A stretch of DNA of 64,000 bases from XYB1-FULL-44-23 sp964502885 (GTDB taxonomy: Bacteria; Patescibacteriota; Microgenomatia; CAZETR01; Amesbacteraceae), in assembly GCA_964502885.1 (NCBI GenBank), contig CAZCXU010000001.1, positions 62,001 to 126,000 of the forward strand, given 5' to 3'. Of the stretch, positions 1 to 9,260 are shown in pieces. Position 1 is the stretch's first letter. The number at the start of each line of letters is the position of its first letter. The notes beneath the pieces were generated by a model. That model was not told the DNA's origin and did no database searches. It was given only the letters and a program-made list of their open reading frames with translations. The position numbers were made by a program, and so were the translations under genes.

Positions 1-1
1 A

Positions 2-685
2 AATCTTGCGGATTCGGTGGTTGTTAACTCTTTTGACTATGCTTACAACTCCAGTCTGTTGAAAAATTACTTAAAGAAAGTACAGGAAATATTCCCCGTG
101 ATAGGTTTGGAGTCAGGCAAAAAAATTAATAAACGTTCTTGCTCTCCAAAAATGAGAATTGGATATTTGGGAAGAATTTCTCGTGAAAAAGGCATACATA
201 TCTTACTGCGGGCAATAAGTTCATCGGGTAATGCTGGCAAATTTTCATTGATAATGGCTGGACCGCGAGATACCATAGGAGAGGAAAGCTACTTAAGAGA
301 GATTAGCCAGTTAATCACTGATACGAATATTGATGTTAAGAATATGGGCTTCCTCCCCGATCAGGCAAAAAGAGATTTCTTTAACAATATTGACGTGTTG
401 GTAATTCCAGCAACAAATTCCAGCGAATCATTTGGAATAGTTCAAGTTGAGGCGATGCAGCACGGGATACCGGTATTGGCTAGTGACTTACCAGGAGTCA
501 GACAGGTTATAGCTGAGACGGCAGCAGGACTGCTTGTAAAAGCGGGAGACCATTGCGACTGGGCTGAAAAGTTGGAGATGGCTTTAAGCTCAATTCAAAA
601 GTATCGCAAGAATACACATAAGGTGTTTAAGAAGTTTAATGGGCTGATAGAATTCAAAAAGTGGAAGACTTTGTTGAATTCTTGA
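2..685 (+). CDS. Glycosyltransferase family 4, 5'-truncated by window edge
   Basis: C-terminal part (about 227 residues) of a GT-B-fold retaining glycosyltransferase. Such enzymes transfer a sugar from a nucleotide donor in the cytoplasm. The frame is open to the left edge, so the GTG at 17 is only an internal codon (codons NLADS precede VVVNS). Visible signs are GYLGRISREKG, which opens the donor domain, the E-x7-E motif in SSESFGIVQVEA, and HGIPVLASDLPG after it, all typical of GT4. Its 3' end overlaps the convergent GT39-like gene by 32 bases. The acceptor sugar cannot be told; neighbours point to envelope glycan synthesis. Confidence 0.85.
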   Translation, partial: NLADSVVVNSFDYAYNSSLLKNYLKKVQEIFPVIGLESGKKINKRSCSPKMRIGYLGRISREKGIHILLRAISSSGNAGKFSLIMAGPRDTIGEESYLREISQLITDTNIDVKNMGFLPDQAKRDFFNNIDVLVIPATNSSESFGIVQVEAMQHGIPVLASDLPGVRQVIAETAAGLLVKAGDHCDWAEKLEMALSSIQKYRKNTHKVFKKFNGLIEFKKWKTLLNS

Positions 686-2348
686 AAATACTGACACGGG
701 GATGGTCATACACAGTATATGACTCATCGGCATAGTCATCTACTAAGCTTATGCCAATGGGACAATCTGATATGTTTTCCGCAATTCTGCCATAATGAAG
801 AGCCGGCGGTACAATACAGTAATTTATGAATGGAATGGGAAGATTGGGACGGGAAGTAAAAGAACGGACGTGAACAAATGGAGAATTGCCTAAAAACAGC
901 TTAGAGTAAAAAAGACTTGATTGAGGGTAAAGCTTGGGAACTGTTGAAATGGAGCCATAAAGCCGGTTGCTTGATAGTATGAGATAGTCCAACGAGGCTA
1001 GTTTTTTATCTAAATTTTGCCACTTTTCGGGACTATCAGGTTCATAAAAAGGCAATTCAATAACTTTAAAACGTCCGTCATTGATTAGCGGCAGACAGTC
1101 GTCCCAATACTCACAACTCAAAGTTGATCCTGATGGGATGTTCTCATAAATCCAGGAGCTGGCTTGAACCCGAGTGTGTGGAACAGAATAAATAGACAAA
1201 AACATAACTCCAGGCAAAACCATAATTACTGAGGCCGCAACAGATAAACCCAATCGTTTTTTTGTAAACAAGGGGACAAGAAATGGGCCGGCGATAATTG
1301 CAGCCAGAGGAAGAATTGGATAAAAATAACGCAACGGCCTAGCAAATTGAATATCCTGAAACACAAACAAAATTATGACCATTATTGCTAAGATGCGAGG
1401 TAAAGAATCTTTACCCACAAGGAAGCGGGCGAGCGAGAAAAGGATAATTACTGAAAGAAACGGACCTACGCCGACAAAGAACAAATTGGGGAGAGAGTAA
1501 GTCAATGGTTTTGTTTCAAACCACTGAACGGACGGGGGAAACATTACTTCTTTTTTTTCTAAAGACTTAAGAGTGTTCAGATTTGCAATTATTTTCGGAT
1601 TGGGATGTATTAAATTGATGAAGTAATATGGTGCAGCTAGGCGAAAAGTGATTAAGCTCGATAATCCAAATAGAAATAAATTAATCACCACAGTTTTCCA
1701 CCCCACATCCCGCTTTTTAATAAGTAACAAAAGGACGAAAAAAGGGGTGAATGCAATGGCTGAAACTTTGGAGGCAAGTGCGAGGGCGAAAGACGCTCCT
1801 CCCACTACAGACAACCATCTTTGAGAAGTGTTTTGAGAAAGACGCAGGAGGAGATAGAGTGCAAGCAACAAAAAGGACACCAGAAAAGTATCTACTGCAA
1901 AAAAGTGCGACAACTGGATGGGAATAACCAATGACGCATATACAAATGCCGACAACATACCACTTTTCCAGCTGGAGAATATAAATCTTGCAACAAGAAA
2001 GACCAAAATGACGATAACGGTATCCAGTACCGCTGAGATACTTCGACCTACCAGCGGTAGGGAAAAATATGAGTCCATCCCAAGAACTGAAGCGAGCGAT
2101 TTTGTCAAAATAACTGGGTACGTACCATAGACATAGAAATCGTGTCCCGCATTGTGAGGATTGCTTTTAGATCCGGACGTGGACAGGTAATCCGATAAGG
2201 AAGATGGAAGATTTATCGACTGACTGACCATGACCAAAAAACGTTCATCTGGATGAAGATGTTGCCCCTGGTCCCAGTTCAATCCCCAAAAACGACTAAT
2301 GACAACGAAAAGCAGCAATAGTGCCCAAGATAACACTTTCATCCTCAT
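654..2348 (-). CDS. GT39-like (PMT family) membrane glycosyltransferase
   Basis: A 564-residue polytopic GT-C-type protein. The N-terminal membrane segment is followed by the acidic first loop with GQHLHPDERF (residues about 27-36), which is where the catalytic Asp/Glu of PMT/ArnT-like enzymes sits. About ten hydrophobic segments follow, then a soluble C-terminal domain of about 150 residues. These enzymes use a polyprenyl-phosphate sugar on the outer face of the membrane to glycosylate protein or lipid. ATG 2348 overlaps the TGA of the upstream gene (ATGA), so the two are translationally coupled; a second Met at 2342 is also possible. The substrate is unknown. Confidence 0.75.
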   Translation of the reverse strand: MRMKVLSWALLLLFVVISRFWGLNWDQGQHLHPDERFLVMVSQSINLPSSLSDYLSTSGSKSNPHNAGHDFYVYGTYPVILTKSLASVLGMDSYFSLPLVGRSISAVLDTVIVILVFLVARFIFSSWKSGMLSAFVYASLVIPIQLSHFFAVDTFLVSFLLLALYLLLRLSQNTSQRWLSVVGGASFALALASKVSAIAFTPFFVLLLLIKKRDVGWKTVVINLFLFGLSSLITFRLAAPYYFINLIHPNPKIIANLNTLKSLEKKEVMFPPSVQWFETKPLTYSLPNLFFVGVGPFLSVIILFSLARFLVGKDSLPRILAIMVIILFVFQDIQFARPLRYFYPILPLAAIIAGPFLVPLFTKKRLGLSVAASVIMVLPGVMFLSIYSVPHTRVQASSWIYENIPSGSTLSCEYWDDCLPLINDGRFKVIELPFYEPDSPEKWQNLDKKLASLDYLILSSNRLYGSISTVPKLYPQSSLFYSKLFLGNSPFVHVRSFTSRPNLPIPFINYCIVPPALHYGRIAENISDCPIGISLVDDYADESYTVYDHPRVSIFKNSTKSSTF

Positions 2349-3958
2349 AGACAGTTGCGGGAGACTGAGTAAATTTTCTGATTCCCTAACGGAGAGATGT
2401 AATCCGCAATAAACTCATCATTCCAAAGGGGCCAATTTACAGGAAGAAAGTCTTCAGGTTGAGTATTCAGCTCGACATAGTCAATTGATCGTGTGATCAA
2501 GCGGTTGCAGGCATCATGTTTGGATGTTGAGGAATAAATTGCTGCTGTATCATTTTCCCTATCAGTCTGATCATATCCGTAAGACCACGTGAAGTAAGGA
2601 TAACCGTTATATATTTTCCTTCCGGCCAAAGAAGCCGGATGGTAAAACCAAGTACTGTTTAAGACGACAGAGTCAGCGGCAGTCTTGAGGAGAAAAAAAT
2701 TTGCAACAGGATCGCGATTGTAATCGGGGATGTGAAGACGAATATCATTTTTAATCGGAAAATAATCTACAACACCGCCAGAGATCAAGGCGACAAATAT
2801 GGTAGTGGCTAGAATCTTGTATCTTGTGTCCCTATGCAAAAATTTAACAATCAAGTTGGCTGAAAAAACTCCTGCAATAGTTAAGAAGAAGTTAAGAAGT
2901 TTGTGGTTGTTTATAATATCCGGGGACAACTGAAATGTATAAGCCAACAAAAAAATCGTAAGAGCCGGAAGAATAATCAATCTTGAGCATTTGGGAGCAA
3001 AATAAAGACCAACTGGCAAAAGAACAAAATGCAAACCATAGTTGTAAATCGCGTACTTAGCCAACGAGAATATAGTTATCGGCGGTGGTGTCAAAAAACC
3101 AAAGTTAAGGGAGACTGACGAAGACACGTTAACGGTTAATAGATATAGAATTAACCAAGGGATAGCTCCCAACAGGGATACAAACAAAAACAAACGCTCC
3201 GGACGCAGAATGAGAGCCCACAAATAAAAGACAGCGCCAATTATGAAAGCGGCCTGATTGAGCAGTAATAAACTTCCAAGCAGAAAGCCGGATATCAATT
3301 TGCTGCGAGTGTTTGGGATATATAGCAAATAAACAAGGATAATTGTGGTGGCGAATGCCAATCCCAAATGCCTCTGGTTGGTAAAAATGTTAAGATTCCA
3401 AAAGGCAGAAACTTCTCCTCCATCCCAAGGACCAAATGAGACAAATTTTGAACTGTGAATTAACTGATCGAGATATCCAGATAAAGATGAAGCGCTCTGA
3501 ATAAATATGGGTAAAGTAAGAGAGGAATTAAAAAAAATAAACACCATAGCCACGATCCCTACAAGAAATGACCGAAAAAGACGAGACGCAAAAATTCCCA
3601 AACCCAAAGCGAAAGCACATAACCCCAATGCGCTTTGAACATTAAGGGCAATATCAATCCTCAACCCTAGTCGCTCAAGCACCCCAACAAAAAGATAAAA
3701 AAGATAGTGGTACCTGATTGGCTCTCCTGGAAAAAGTGGATACTGGGGCGGCCAGTTGACGGCAGCAGAAAATGAACGAATTAGGGGTATGTGACTACCA
3801 AAGTCACTGTAAGCTTTTGAGGCAATTAGCAGATCTCCGTCATCCGAATAGGTAAAAGTATGAAACATTAACCAAAAACAAAAAATAAATACTGCCAGGA
3901 TGGCAAGTGGCCACAATATATACCTACTGTTATGTGTAAGCTTTTTCAACATCAACAT
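2345..3958 (-). CDS. Polytopic membrane protein, GT-C-like, related to the DUF2298 type
   Basis: A 537-residue membrane protein with many hydrophobic segments and a short soluble tail. Its first external loop has YSDDGDLLIASKAYSDFG followed by FPGEPIRYHYLFYLFVG. This resembles the WFSGQPINYYYFGHLM signature of the DUF2298 protein encoded divergently next door, so the two are probably distant relatives. A GT-C glycosyltransferase role is inferred from fold type and context; no substrate is evident. The frame opens at ATG 3958, but a TAGAAT box (3964-3959) lies six bases before the in-frame ATG at 3952, which fits the leaderless pattern seen elsewhere. The stop overlaps the next gene's start. 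Confidence 0.65.
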   Translation of the reverse strand: MLMLKKLTHNSRYILWPLAILAVFIFCFWLMFHTFTYSDDGDLLIASKAYSDFGSHIPLIRSFSAAVNWPPQYPLFPGEPIRYHYLFYLFVGVLERLGLRIDIALNVQSALGLCAFALGLGIFASRLFRSFLVGIVAMVFIFFNSSLTLPIFIQSASSLSGYLDQLIHSSKFVSFGPWDGGEVSAFWNLNIFTNQRHLGLAFATTIILVYLLYIPNTRSKLISGFLLGSLLLLNQAAFIIGAVFYLWALILRPERLFLFVSLLGAIPWLILYLLTVNVSSSVSLNFGFLTPPPITIFSLAKYAIYNYGLHFVLLPVGLYFAPKCSRLIILPALTIFLLAYTFQLSPDIINNHKLLNFFLTIAGVFSANLIVKFLHRDTRYKILATTIFVALISGGVVDYFPIKNDIRLHIPDYNRDPVANFFLLKTAADSVVLNSTWFYHPASLAGRKIYNGYPYFTWSYGYDQTDRENDTAAIYSSTSKHDACNRLITRSIDYVELNTQPEDFLPVNWPLWNDEFIADYISPLGNQKIYSVSRNCL

Positions 3959-3996
3959 ATTCTAACCCGGGAATGGCAACTAATGAACTATTTATG

Positions 3997-4066
3997 GTCA
4001 TATCAAAATAGTATGACTTGATATCTCACTCAAATATCGGACATTTTGTCTTCTGTTCGCTATAAT
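3997..4066 (+). repeat. 70-base promoter-bearing repeat, copy upstream of the DUF2298 gene
   Basis: One copy of a recurring intergenic element. It starts with GTCATATCAAAATAG and ends in the promoter CGGACA (4038-4043), 17 bases, TATAAT (4061-4066). The spacer ends TTCTGTTCGC, close to the TTTTGTGCTCGC of the other copies. The GTG start of the DUF2298 gene lies six bases after the -10 box, so transcription would begin at or next to the start codon. The rest of the 3959-4072 intergenic region holds the leftward promoter of the divergent membrane protein. Confidence 0.7.
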
Positions 4067-4072
4067 TAAACG

Positions 4073-6172
4073 GTGGAATACGGCGAATTGTTTAAGTGGT
4101 GGGCAACAGTGTTTATTCTGGGGTGGGCGGCTTGGCCCTTGGCCAGCAAATTGTTTGAGAGCTTTCCAGGACGTGGGTATTTACTGGCCAAGGGTATGGG
4201 TTTAATACTAGTAAGCTTCGCCGTCTGGGTACTCGCCAGCCTGAAAATTGCAGAATTTGGAGTATCTTCAGTGTGGTTTTTTTGTCTTTTAATGGCAGTT
4301 TTGGCATGGACACGAATGAAAAATCCCCTAACCAAGAATTGGCGTGAGGTCATGTGGTTGGAGATGATTTTTGCGATCGTATTTGTAGGGTGGTCCTGGA
4401 TAAAAGCTCACGAACCGAGCATTAATGGGCTGGAAAAATTTATGGATTATGGTTTTGCCATGGCGATTAATAACTCTACACACTTTCCACCTCCGGATAT
4501 CTGGTTCTCCGGACAACCGATTAACTACTATTACTTCGGACATCTGATGTTGGCAGTGTTGAGTAAGTTGTCCACCGTGAATTTGGATTATGGTTTTAAC
4601 TTGATGCTCGCTACTATCGCCGCCTTTTGTTTTACGATCTCATATTCAATAGGCCATTATCTGGCACGTTCCCTAGATAGGAGCAAACAAACGCTGTTGG
4701 CACTTCTGGTAGCAGTGCTGGTTACTTTTTCGGGAAACCTACATACTATTTATGCATTTACCAAGGGGTACTGGGGTGAGGAAAACCCGCCGGCGTTTTG
4801 GACAATTCTGGCGCCCTTGTCGGATCTAAGTCTATCTTTTGGGAATTACTGGTATCCAAATGCGACGAGGTTTATACCGTTTACAATCCATGAGTTCCCC
4901 AGTTATTCATTTGTGGTATCCGATATCCATGGCCATGTACTATCTATACCAGTAGCACTGCTGCTGATAGCATTGTTTTTAAAAATTTATCAGCAGAAGG
5001 AAAGACGTTCAGGTATAGATATTGCGGTATATGCATTTGGATGTGGAATTGCGTTTATGACAAACGCCCTGGATGGATTGATATACATATGCCTACTGGG
5101 ATTTACAATAGCTGTCCAAGAATTTGAAATTTGGAGACAGACAAAAAAAGTTAATTACCCGGCACTGATCAAAATTGGAGTAGTGGGGACGGTAATGTTT
5201 TTTTTAACAACAGGATTATTTCTTGCAAACTTTGAATCGTTTGTCTCTGGGGTGGCAGTCAATTGTCCACCTGCGGCGTGGGTGGGCAAAAAAGTCGGCC
5301 CGCTCATATTTGAAACGGCAGATAAATGTCAAAAGTCCCCCATTTGGATGATGCTTATTCTTTGGGGATTTTTTGTATATAACTTTATCGGCTTGTACTG
5401 GCTTATAGACGAGAAAGAGCAATTCAGAAAGATTGCGATTATAAGTTTTGTGTTTTCAGGCTTGTTAATTCTATTCCCTGAATTTTTTTACTTCAAAGAT
5501 ATTTATCCACAACACTTCCGCAGTAACACAATGTTCAAACTTGGATATCAAGCTTTTATGCTCATGTCTATCTGGTCCGGATGGGTGATTGTAAAAATCT
5601 ATCAGGTGAAACTTCGAACCTGGAAGCACAAGATATTTTTGATCGGAACTGTTCCCCTACTGGTATTGGTGCTTATTTATCCATATTTTTCGGTTAAATC
5701 ATACTTTAATTCATTAAATGAAAATAAAGGCTTGTCGGGAACCTCCTGGTTACAACAAAAGTACCCAGAAAACTGGGCAGTCATTAGATGGCTACGGCAG
5801 ACGATAACCGATCCCCACACGGTGGTTTTGGAAGCACAAGGCGATAGTTATCAGGATCCGGTATCGGGAAAACCATATAACCAAATTTCCACCTTTACAG
5901 GACTGCCTACCGTTGCTGGATGGTTTGTACACGAGTGGCTATGGAGGGGCTATGAATCAATCGCTCTCAGGGCCGCTGATGTGAGAACCATTTACGATTC
6001 CCCCGATATTGAGACTACTAGAACGTTAATAAAAAAATACGAGATCAAATACATAGTTGTTGGGGAAATGGAAAGAGAAAAATATCCGACGCTAAAACAG
6101 GAAAAGTTTGAAAAATTAGGAGGAAGAGTGGTTTATTCAGCGGGCAATACAAGCATCTACAAAATTGACTAA
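4073..6172 (+). CDS. DUF2298 (YYY) membrane protein
   Basis: A 699-residue polytopic membrane protein with the family signature: PPDIWFSGQPINYYYFGHLM (about residues 142-161), including the YYY run that gave the family its name, then NPPAFWTIL and the loop with EFPSYSFVVSDIHGHVL. The C-terminal soluble part contains PYNQISTFTGLPTVAGWFVHEW, also typical. Members occur in Chloroflexi, archaea and CPR bacteria and are thought to be GT-C-like, but no reaction is established. The GTG start is chosen because it lies six bases after a perfect TATAAT box. The 3' end overlaps the convergent LCP gene by 4 bases. Confidence 0.85.
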   Translation: MEYGELFKWWATVFILGWAAWPLASKLFESFPGRGYLLAKGMGLILVSFAVWVLASLKIAEFGVSSVWFFCLLMAVLAWTRMKNPLTKNWREVMWLEMIFAIVFVGWSWIKAHEPSINGLEKFMDYGFAMAINNSTHFPPPDIWFSGQPINYYYFGHLMLAVLSKLSTVNLDYGFNLMLATIAAFCFTISYSIGHYLARSLDRSKQTLLALLVAVLVTFSGNLHTIYAFTKGYWGEENPPAFWTILAPLSDLSLSFGNYWYPNATRFIPFTIHEFPSYSFVVSDIHGHVLSIPVALLLIALFLKIYQQKERRSGIDIAVYAFGCGIAFMTNALDGLIYICLLGFTIAVQEFEIWRQTKKVNYPALIKIGVVGTVMFFLTTGLFLANFESFVSGVAVNCPPAAWVGKKVGPLIFETADKCQKSPIWMMLILWGFFVYNFIGLYWLIDEKEQFRKIAIISFVFSGLLILFPEFFYFKDIYPQHFRSNTMFKLGYQAFMLMSIWSGWVIVKIYQVKLRTWKHKIFLIGTVPLLVLVLIYPYFSVKSYFNSLNENKGLSGTSWLQQKYPENWAVIRWLRQTITDPHTVVLEAQGDSYQDPVSGKPYNQISTFTGLPTVAGWFVHEWLWRGYESIALRAADVRTIYDSPDIETTRTLIKKYEIKYIVVGEMEREKYPTLKQEKFEKLGGRVVYSAGNTSIYKID

Positions 6173-7224
6173 GGTTTCCCCAAACTGGTGCTCACGAAGT
6201 TAAAAATTTCAGTGAATTTTGAGTCTTTTGGAATGAGCACCCACTGATTCTGATATTTTGCCGAAAGAGGAGGATTGATCAAAAGCCCAGAATCAATTAG
6301 CGAAATCTGACGAACGGGAGCACTTCGAAGTTTCATGGCCGCCTGAAAAAGTGTGGAATAGTAAGGGCTCTCAATGTCAGAGGAAACACTATCGGCAGCA
6401 AGAGCCACTAAACTTTTGTATATGGAGGTATTTTTGAGATTATTAAGCGACAGCAGTTTGTCGGCAAAACCCCTAAGAACTTTGGTCTGACGCTTTGAAC
6501 GGGCAAAGTCGGTCCCCTCTTCCACGTCCTCTGAATGCCGGGAGCGAACAAACTTAAGAGCCATCTCTCCATCCAGATGGGCGTCCCCAGCCTCAAAGGT
6601 GATACTTTCATAACGACAGGAGTATTTAATATCACCCCCACAAGTGTCGTTTTCTCTACCAGGGATAGGATACAGATTGTCAGTAAAAGTCTTATCTATG
6701 GTTATATCTACGCCGCCAATAATATCTATGGCTTTAGAAAACGTGGAGAAGTCTATGTTGAGAGCGAAATGAACCGGTTGATTTATTACCTCAGTGACTG
6801 CAGCTTTTGCCATAAGGAGTCCTCCAGCAGTTGCTGCCTTTTCATATCCAAAGAAATAGGCATGATTTATCTTTGCTTTAAGTGAGTTTACCCAGAGGTC
6901 GCGAGGAATTGGAATAAGAGCTATATCTGGGGAATTTTGATTTACAGAAATAAAAATCATAGTGTCCGAGAGATTTGATCCGTCATGGCCTTCGCCACCA
7001 GAACCAAGAATCAAGAAATTAGTACGACCACCCGACTGAGGAAGTGGGCGACCGGTTACCATTTCCCAAGTCAAATGTCGACCTGAGGTACGCTCAAAAA
7101 GAAAGTAACCACCGATTAGAACCGAGGCGGTAAGTCCTAATATGAGGATCCTTGCCAGCCAAACATGGGACAGCAATTGGCGTTTGAACCGATTGTAAAA
7201 AGAACCAATTCTGCTAATCTGCAT
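6169..7224 (-). CDS. LytR-CpsA-Psr (LCP) family cell-wall glycopolymer ligase
   Basis: A 351-residue membrane-anchored LCP protein. A cytoplasmic basic stretch and one membrane segment (about residues 22-42) are followed by an extracellular LCP domain. Motifs seen: NFLILGSGGEGHDG, SDTMIFISVN, IPIPRDLWV, GGVDITIDK and FVRSRH with FARSKRQTKVL, giving the Asp and Arg residues that bind the polyprenyl-diphosphate lipid. The family moves glycopolymers from lipid carriers to peptidoglycan or protein. The frame opens upstream at 7266, but that would overlap the divergent helicase; ATG 7224 leaves a 19-base shared spacer. It fits the polysaccharide genes around it. Confidence 0.88.
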   Translation of the reverse strand: MQISRIGSFYNRFKRQLLSHVWLARILILGLTASVLIGGYFLFERTSGRHLTWEMVTGRPLPQSGGRTNFLILGSGGEGHDGSNLSDTMIFISVNQNSPDIALIPIPRDLWVNSLKAKINHAYFFGYEKAATAGGLLMAKAAVTEVINQPVHFALNIDFSTFSKAIDIIGGVDITIDKTFTDNLYPIPGRENDTCGGDIKYSCRYESITFEAGDAHLDGEMALKFVRSRHSEDVEEGTDFARSKRQTKVLRGFADKLLSLNNLKNTSIYKSLVALAADSVSSDIESPYYSTLFQAAMKLRSAPVRQISLIDSGLLINPPLSAKYQNQWVLIPKDSKFTEIFNFVSTSLGKP

Positions 7225-7243
7225 ATATGTATTTTTAAGGAGT
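7225..7243. promoter_or_regulatory. 19-base divergent promoter spacer (LCP / UvrD)
   Basis: Only 19 bases separate the two start codons, so promoters must overlap here and extend into both genes. The core TATTTTTA (7230-7237) reads as a -10-like box both ways (TATTTT rightward, TAAAAA leftward). AAGGAG at 7237-7242 ends one base before the helicase ATG, which is too close for a normal Shine-Dalgarno spacing. The assignment is an inference from geometry. Confidence 0.4.
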
Positions 7244-9106
7244 ATGGAGATTTTAACCGAACTCAATCCAGTTCAACAAGAAGCGGTAAGTTTTGATACC
7301 AATACCCCGCTGGCGATTTTGGCCGGAGCGGGCAGCGGAAAAACTAGAATCCTTACACATCGAGTGGCATATTTTGTTAAGGAACTGGGGATAGACAGAC
7401 AAAACATATTGCTACTGACTTTTACAAACAAAGCTGCAGGAGAAATGTTGTACCGGGTTTCGAAACTGACCGGGGATGCTGCCAGATCGGGCATAGCGGG
7501 GGGGACTTTTCATAGCTTTGGCGTTAAAGTGCTGAGAGAGTTTGGTGGAGTTGCGGGAATTCGGGCAAATTTTTCTATATTCGATGAGTCTGACCAGTTG
7601 GATACTATTAAAAGAGCGATGGAGTCTGGTGGAGTTGACCCTAAAACAGTCAAGCCATCAAGTGTGGCTGGGGCTATTTCGGAAGCAAAGAATAACCTTA
7701 TCTCACCCAATGACTATGCTTCTTTTGCGAGAGGGAGTTTTTCACAAGGAGTGGCAAAAGTATATCTTGTTTACGAACAAATGCTTCGCAGATACAATGC
7801 ATTTGATTTTGATGATTTACTTGTCCGATCCGTACAACTCATCAAAACCTATCCACAAGTGAAACAGGCATTGCAGGAAAGATACACACATATATTGATT
7901 GATGAGTACCAAGATACGAATAAGGCCCAATATGAACTTACAAAGATGCTCGCCGAACCGGGGCACCTAACCGTAGTGGGAGATGCGTCACAAGCCATTT
8001 ATTCATGGAGGGGAGCAGATTACAAAAATTTGCTGTATCTCAAACAGGATTTTCCGAACTTAAAAGTTATCCGACTGGAGCAAAATTATCGCTCTACACA
8101 AAACCTACTTGACGCGGCAAATGCCGTCATAGCGAAAAATACCTCTCATCCCATACTGGAATTGTGGACGGAAAATCCGACTGGGGAAAAAATTAAAATA
8201 ACTGAATACCCTTCTGAATACGAAGAAGCACGAGCCATAGCCGACGAAATCAATGTCCTTTCCCAGATGAAAAAGACTTCACTGCAGGATGTGGCGGTTT
8301 TGTATAGAACAAATGCGCAATCTCGGGTATTAGAGGAGGCACTGCTCCAAGCAGGCATTCCATATCACCTGGTGGGGGGTGTGAGATTTTATGAGAGAAA
8401 AGAAATAAAAGACGTATTGGCTTATGCAAAAATATTGGTAAACCCAAGCGATGAAGTATCCAGAAAACGAGCTGGGAAACTGGGCAAAGCTCGGTTGGCA
8501 CGGCTAGAAGAGAAGAAAATTGATGTCACGCGATTTACCACTCTGGAAGTTTTATCTCAAATATTTAAGTTGACCGGGTATCTGGAAACATATGACAGCA
8601 ACAGCGAGGAGGACGCGGTGAGACTTGAAAATATTGACGAGCTTAAGAGCGTAGCTTTGCTGTATCCCAAGATCGATGAGTTCCTGCAGCAAATTACTTT
8701 GACAGAAAAGGAGGCTAAGAAAAAAATGGGCAGATCAAGGAATGAAATGGGGGCTGTCACCATGATGACTTTACATGCTTCTAAGGGGCTTGAATTTGAT
8801 GTGGTTTTTCTGGTGGGAATGGAGGAAGGATTGTTTCCTCACAGCAGAGCATTAAACGACCCGGAACAGATGGAGGAAGAGAGAAGATTGTGTTATGTAG
8901 GGATGACCAGAACACGCAAAAAACTTTATATCACCTATGCCAGAAACAGGCTTATTTTTGGACAAAGATCGCCGGGGATCGTGTCCAGATTTGTGGCAGA
9001 TATTCCAGAAAAAGTAATTGATAATTTCCAGGTACTTCTTACGGCAAAAAAAGTTGATCAAAGCTGGGGATTTGATGAAAACGGAGAGTGGCGGTGGCAA
9101 CCTTGA
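7244..9106 (+). CDS. pcrA: UvrD/PcrA-family 3'-5' DNA helicase
   Basis: A 620-residue superfamily 1A helicase for repair and replication restart. Motif Q region LNPVQQEAV at the N-terminus, Walker A AGAGSGKTR (about residues 27-35), motif Ia LTFTNKAAGEM, Walker B/motif II IDEYQDTN, motif III VVGDASQAIYSWRGAD, motif IV LEQNYRST, motif V VTMMTLHASKGLEFDVVF and motif VI CYVGMTRTRKKLY are all present in order. It is somewhat shorter than the 700-plus residues usual for PcrA, and the C-terminal Tudor-like region is reduced. It sits between the LCP gene and the repeat-borne promoter of femAB. Symbol by family only; UvrD versus PcrA cannot be decided here. Confidence 0.92.
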   Translation: MEILTELNPVQQEAVSFDTNTPLAILAGAGSGKTRILTHRVAYFVKELGIDRQNILLLTFTNKAAGEMLYRVSKLTGDAARSGIAGGTFHSFGVKVLREFGGVAGIRANFSIFDESDQLDTIKRAMESGGVDPKTVKPSSVAGAISEAKNNLISPNDYASFARGSFSQGVAKVYLVYEQMLRRYNAFDFDDLLVRSVQLIKTYPQVKQALQERYTHILIDEYQDTNKAQYELTKMLAEPGHLTVVGDASQAIYSWRGADYKNLLYLKQDFPNLKVIRLEQNYRSTQNLLDAANAVIAKNTSHPILELWTENPTGEKIKITEYPSEYEEARAIADEINVLSQMKKTSLQDVAVLYRTNAQSRVLEEALLQAGIPYHLVGGVRFYERKEIKDVLAYAKILVNPSDEVSRKRAGKLGKARLARLEEKKIDVTRFTTLEVLSQIFKLTGYLETYDSNSEEDAVRLENIDELKSVALLYPKIDEFLQQITLTEKEAKKKMGRSRNEMGAVTMMTLHASKGLEFDVVFLVGMEEGLFPHSRALNDPEQMEEERRLCYVGMTRTRKKLYITYARNRLIFGQRSPGIVSRFVADIPEKVIDNFQVLLTAKKVDQSWGFDENGEWRWQP

Positions 9107-9114
9107 GTTGTGTG

Positions 9115-9183
9115 GTCCCGACAAAACTTAATGACTATATATCTTGCACAAAATCTGACATTTAGTTTTGTGCTCGCTATAAA
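9115..9183 (+). repeat. Promoter-bearing repeat, tandem copy 1 upstream of femAB
   Basis: The first of two abutting copies. Bases 9130-9182 are identical to 9201-9253 (53 bases, period 71). It contains CTGACA (9155-9160), 17 bases, TATAAA (9178-9183). CACAAAA and TTTTGTG form an inverted repeat around the -35 region and spacer. No gene starts right after this copy; transcripts from it would read through copy 2 into femAB. Confidence 0.75.
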
Positions 9184-9254
9184 GTCATGACGAGACAGAA
9201 AATGACTATATATCTTGCACAAAATCTGACATTTAGTTTTGTGCTCGCTATAAT
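9184..9254 (+). repeat. Promoter-bearing repeat, tandem copy 2 driving femAB
   Basis: The second copy begins exactly where the first ends. CTGACA (9226-9231), a 17-base spacer and a perfect TATAAT (9249-9254) form a strong sigma70-like promoter. The femAB ATG at 9261 lies six bases after the -10 box. The inverted repeat CACAAAA (9218-9224) and TTTTGTG (9237-9243) brackets the -35 and early spacer, a possible operator or hairpin. Confidence 0.75.
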
Positions 9255-9260
9255 TCAGGA

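Noticed and set aside
9115..9254. Possible CRISPR-like array
   Set aside because: There are only two direct repeats with no unique spacers of even length and no cas genes; the repeats carry promoter boxes instead.
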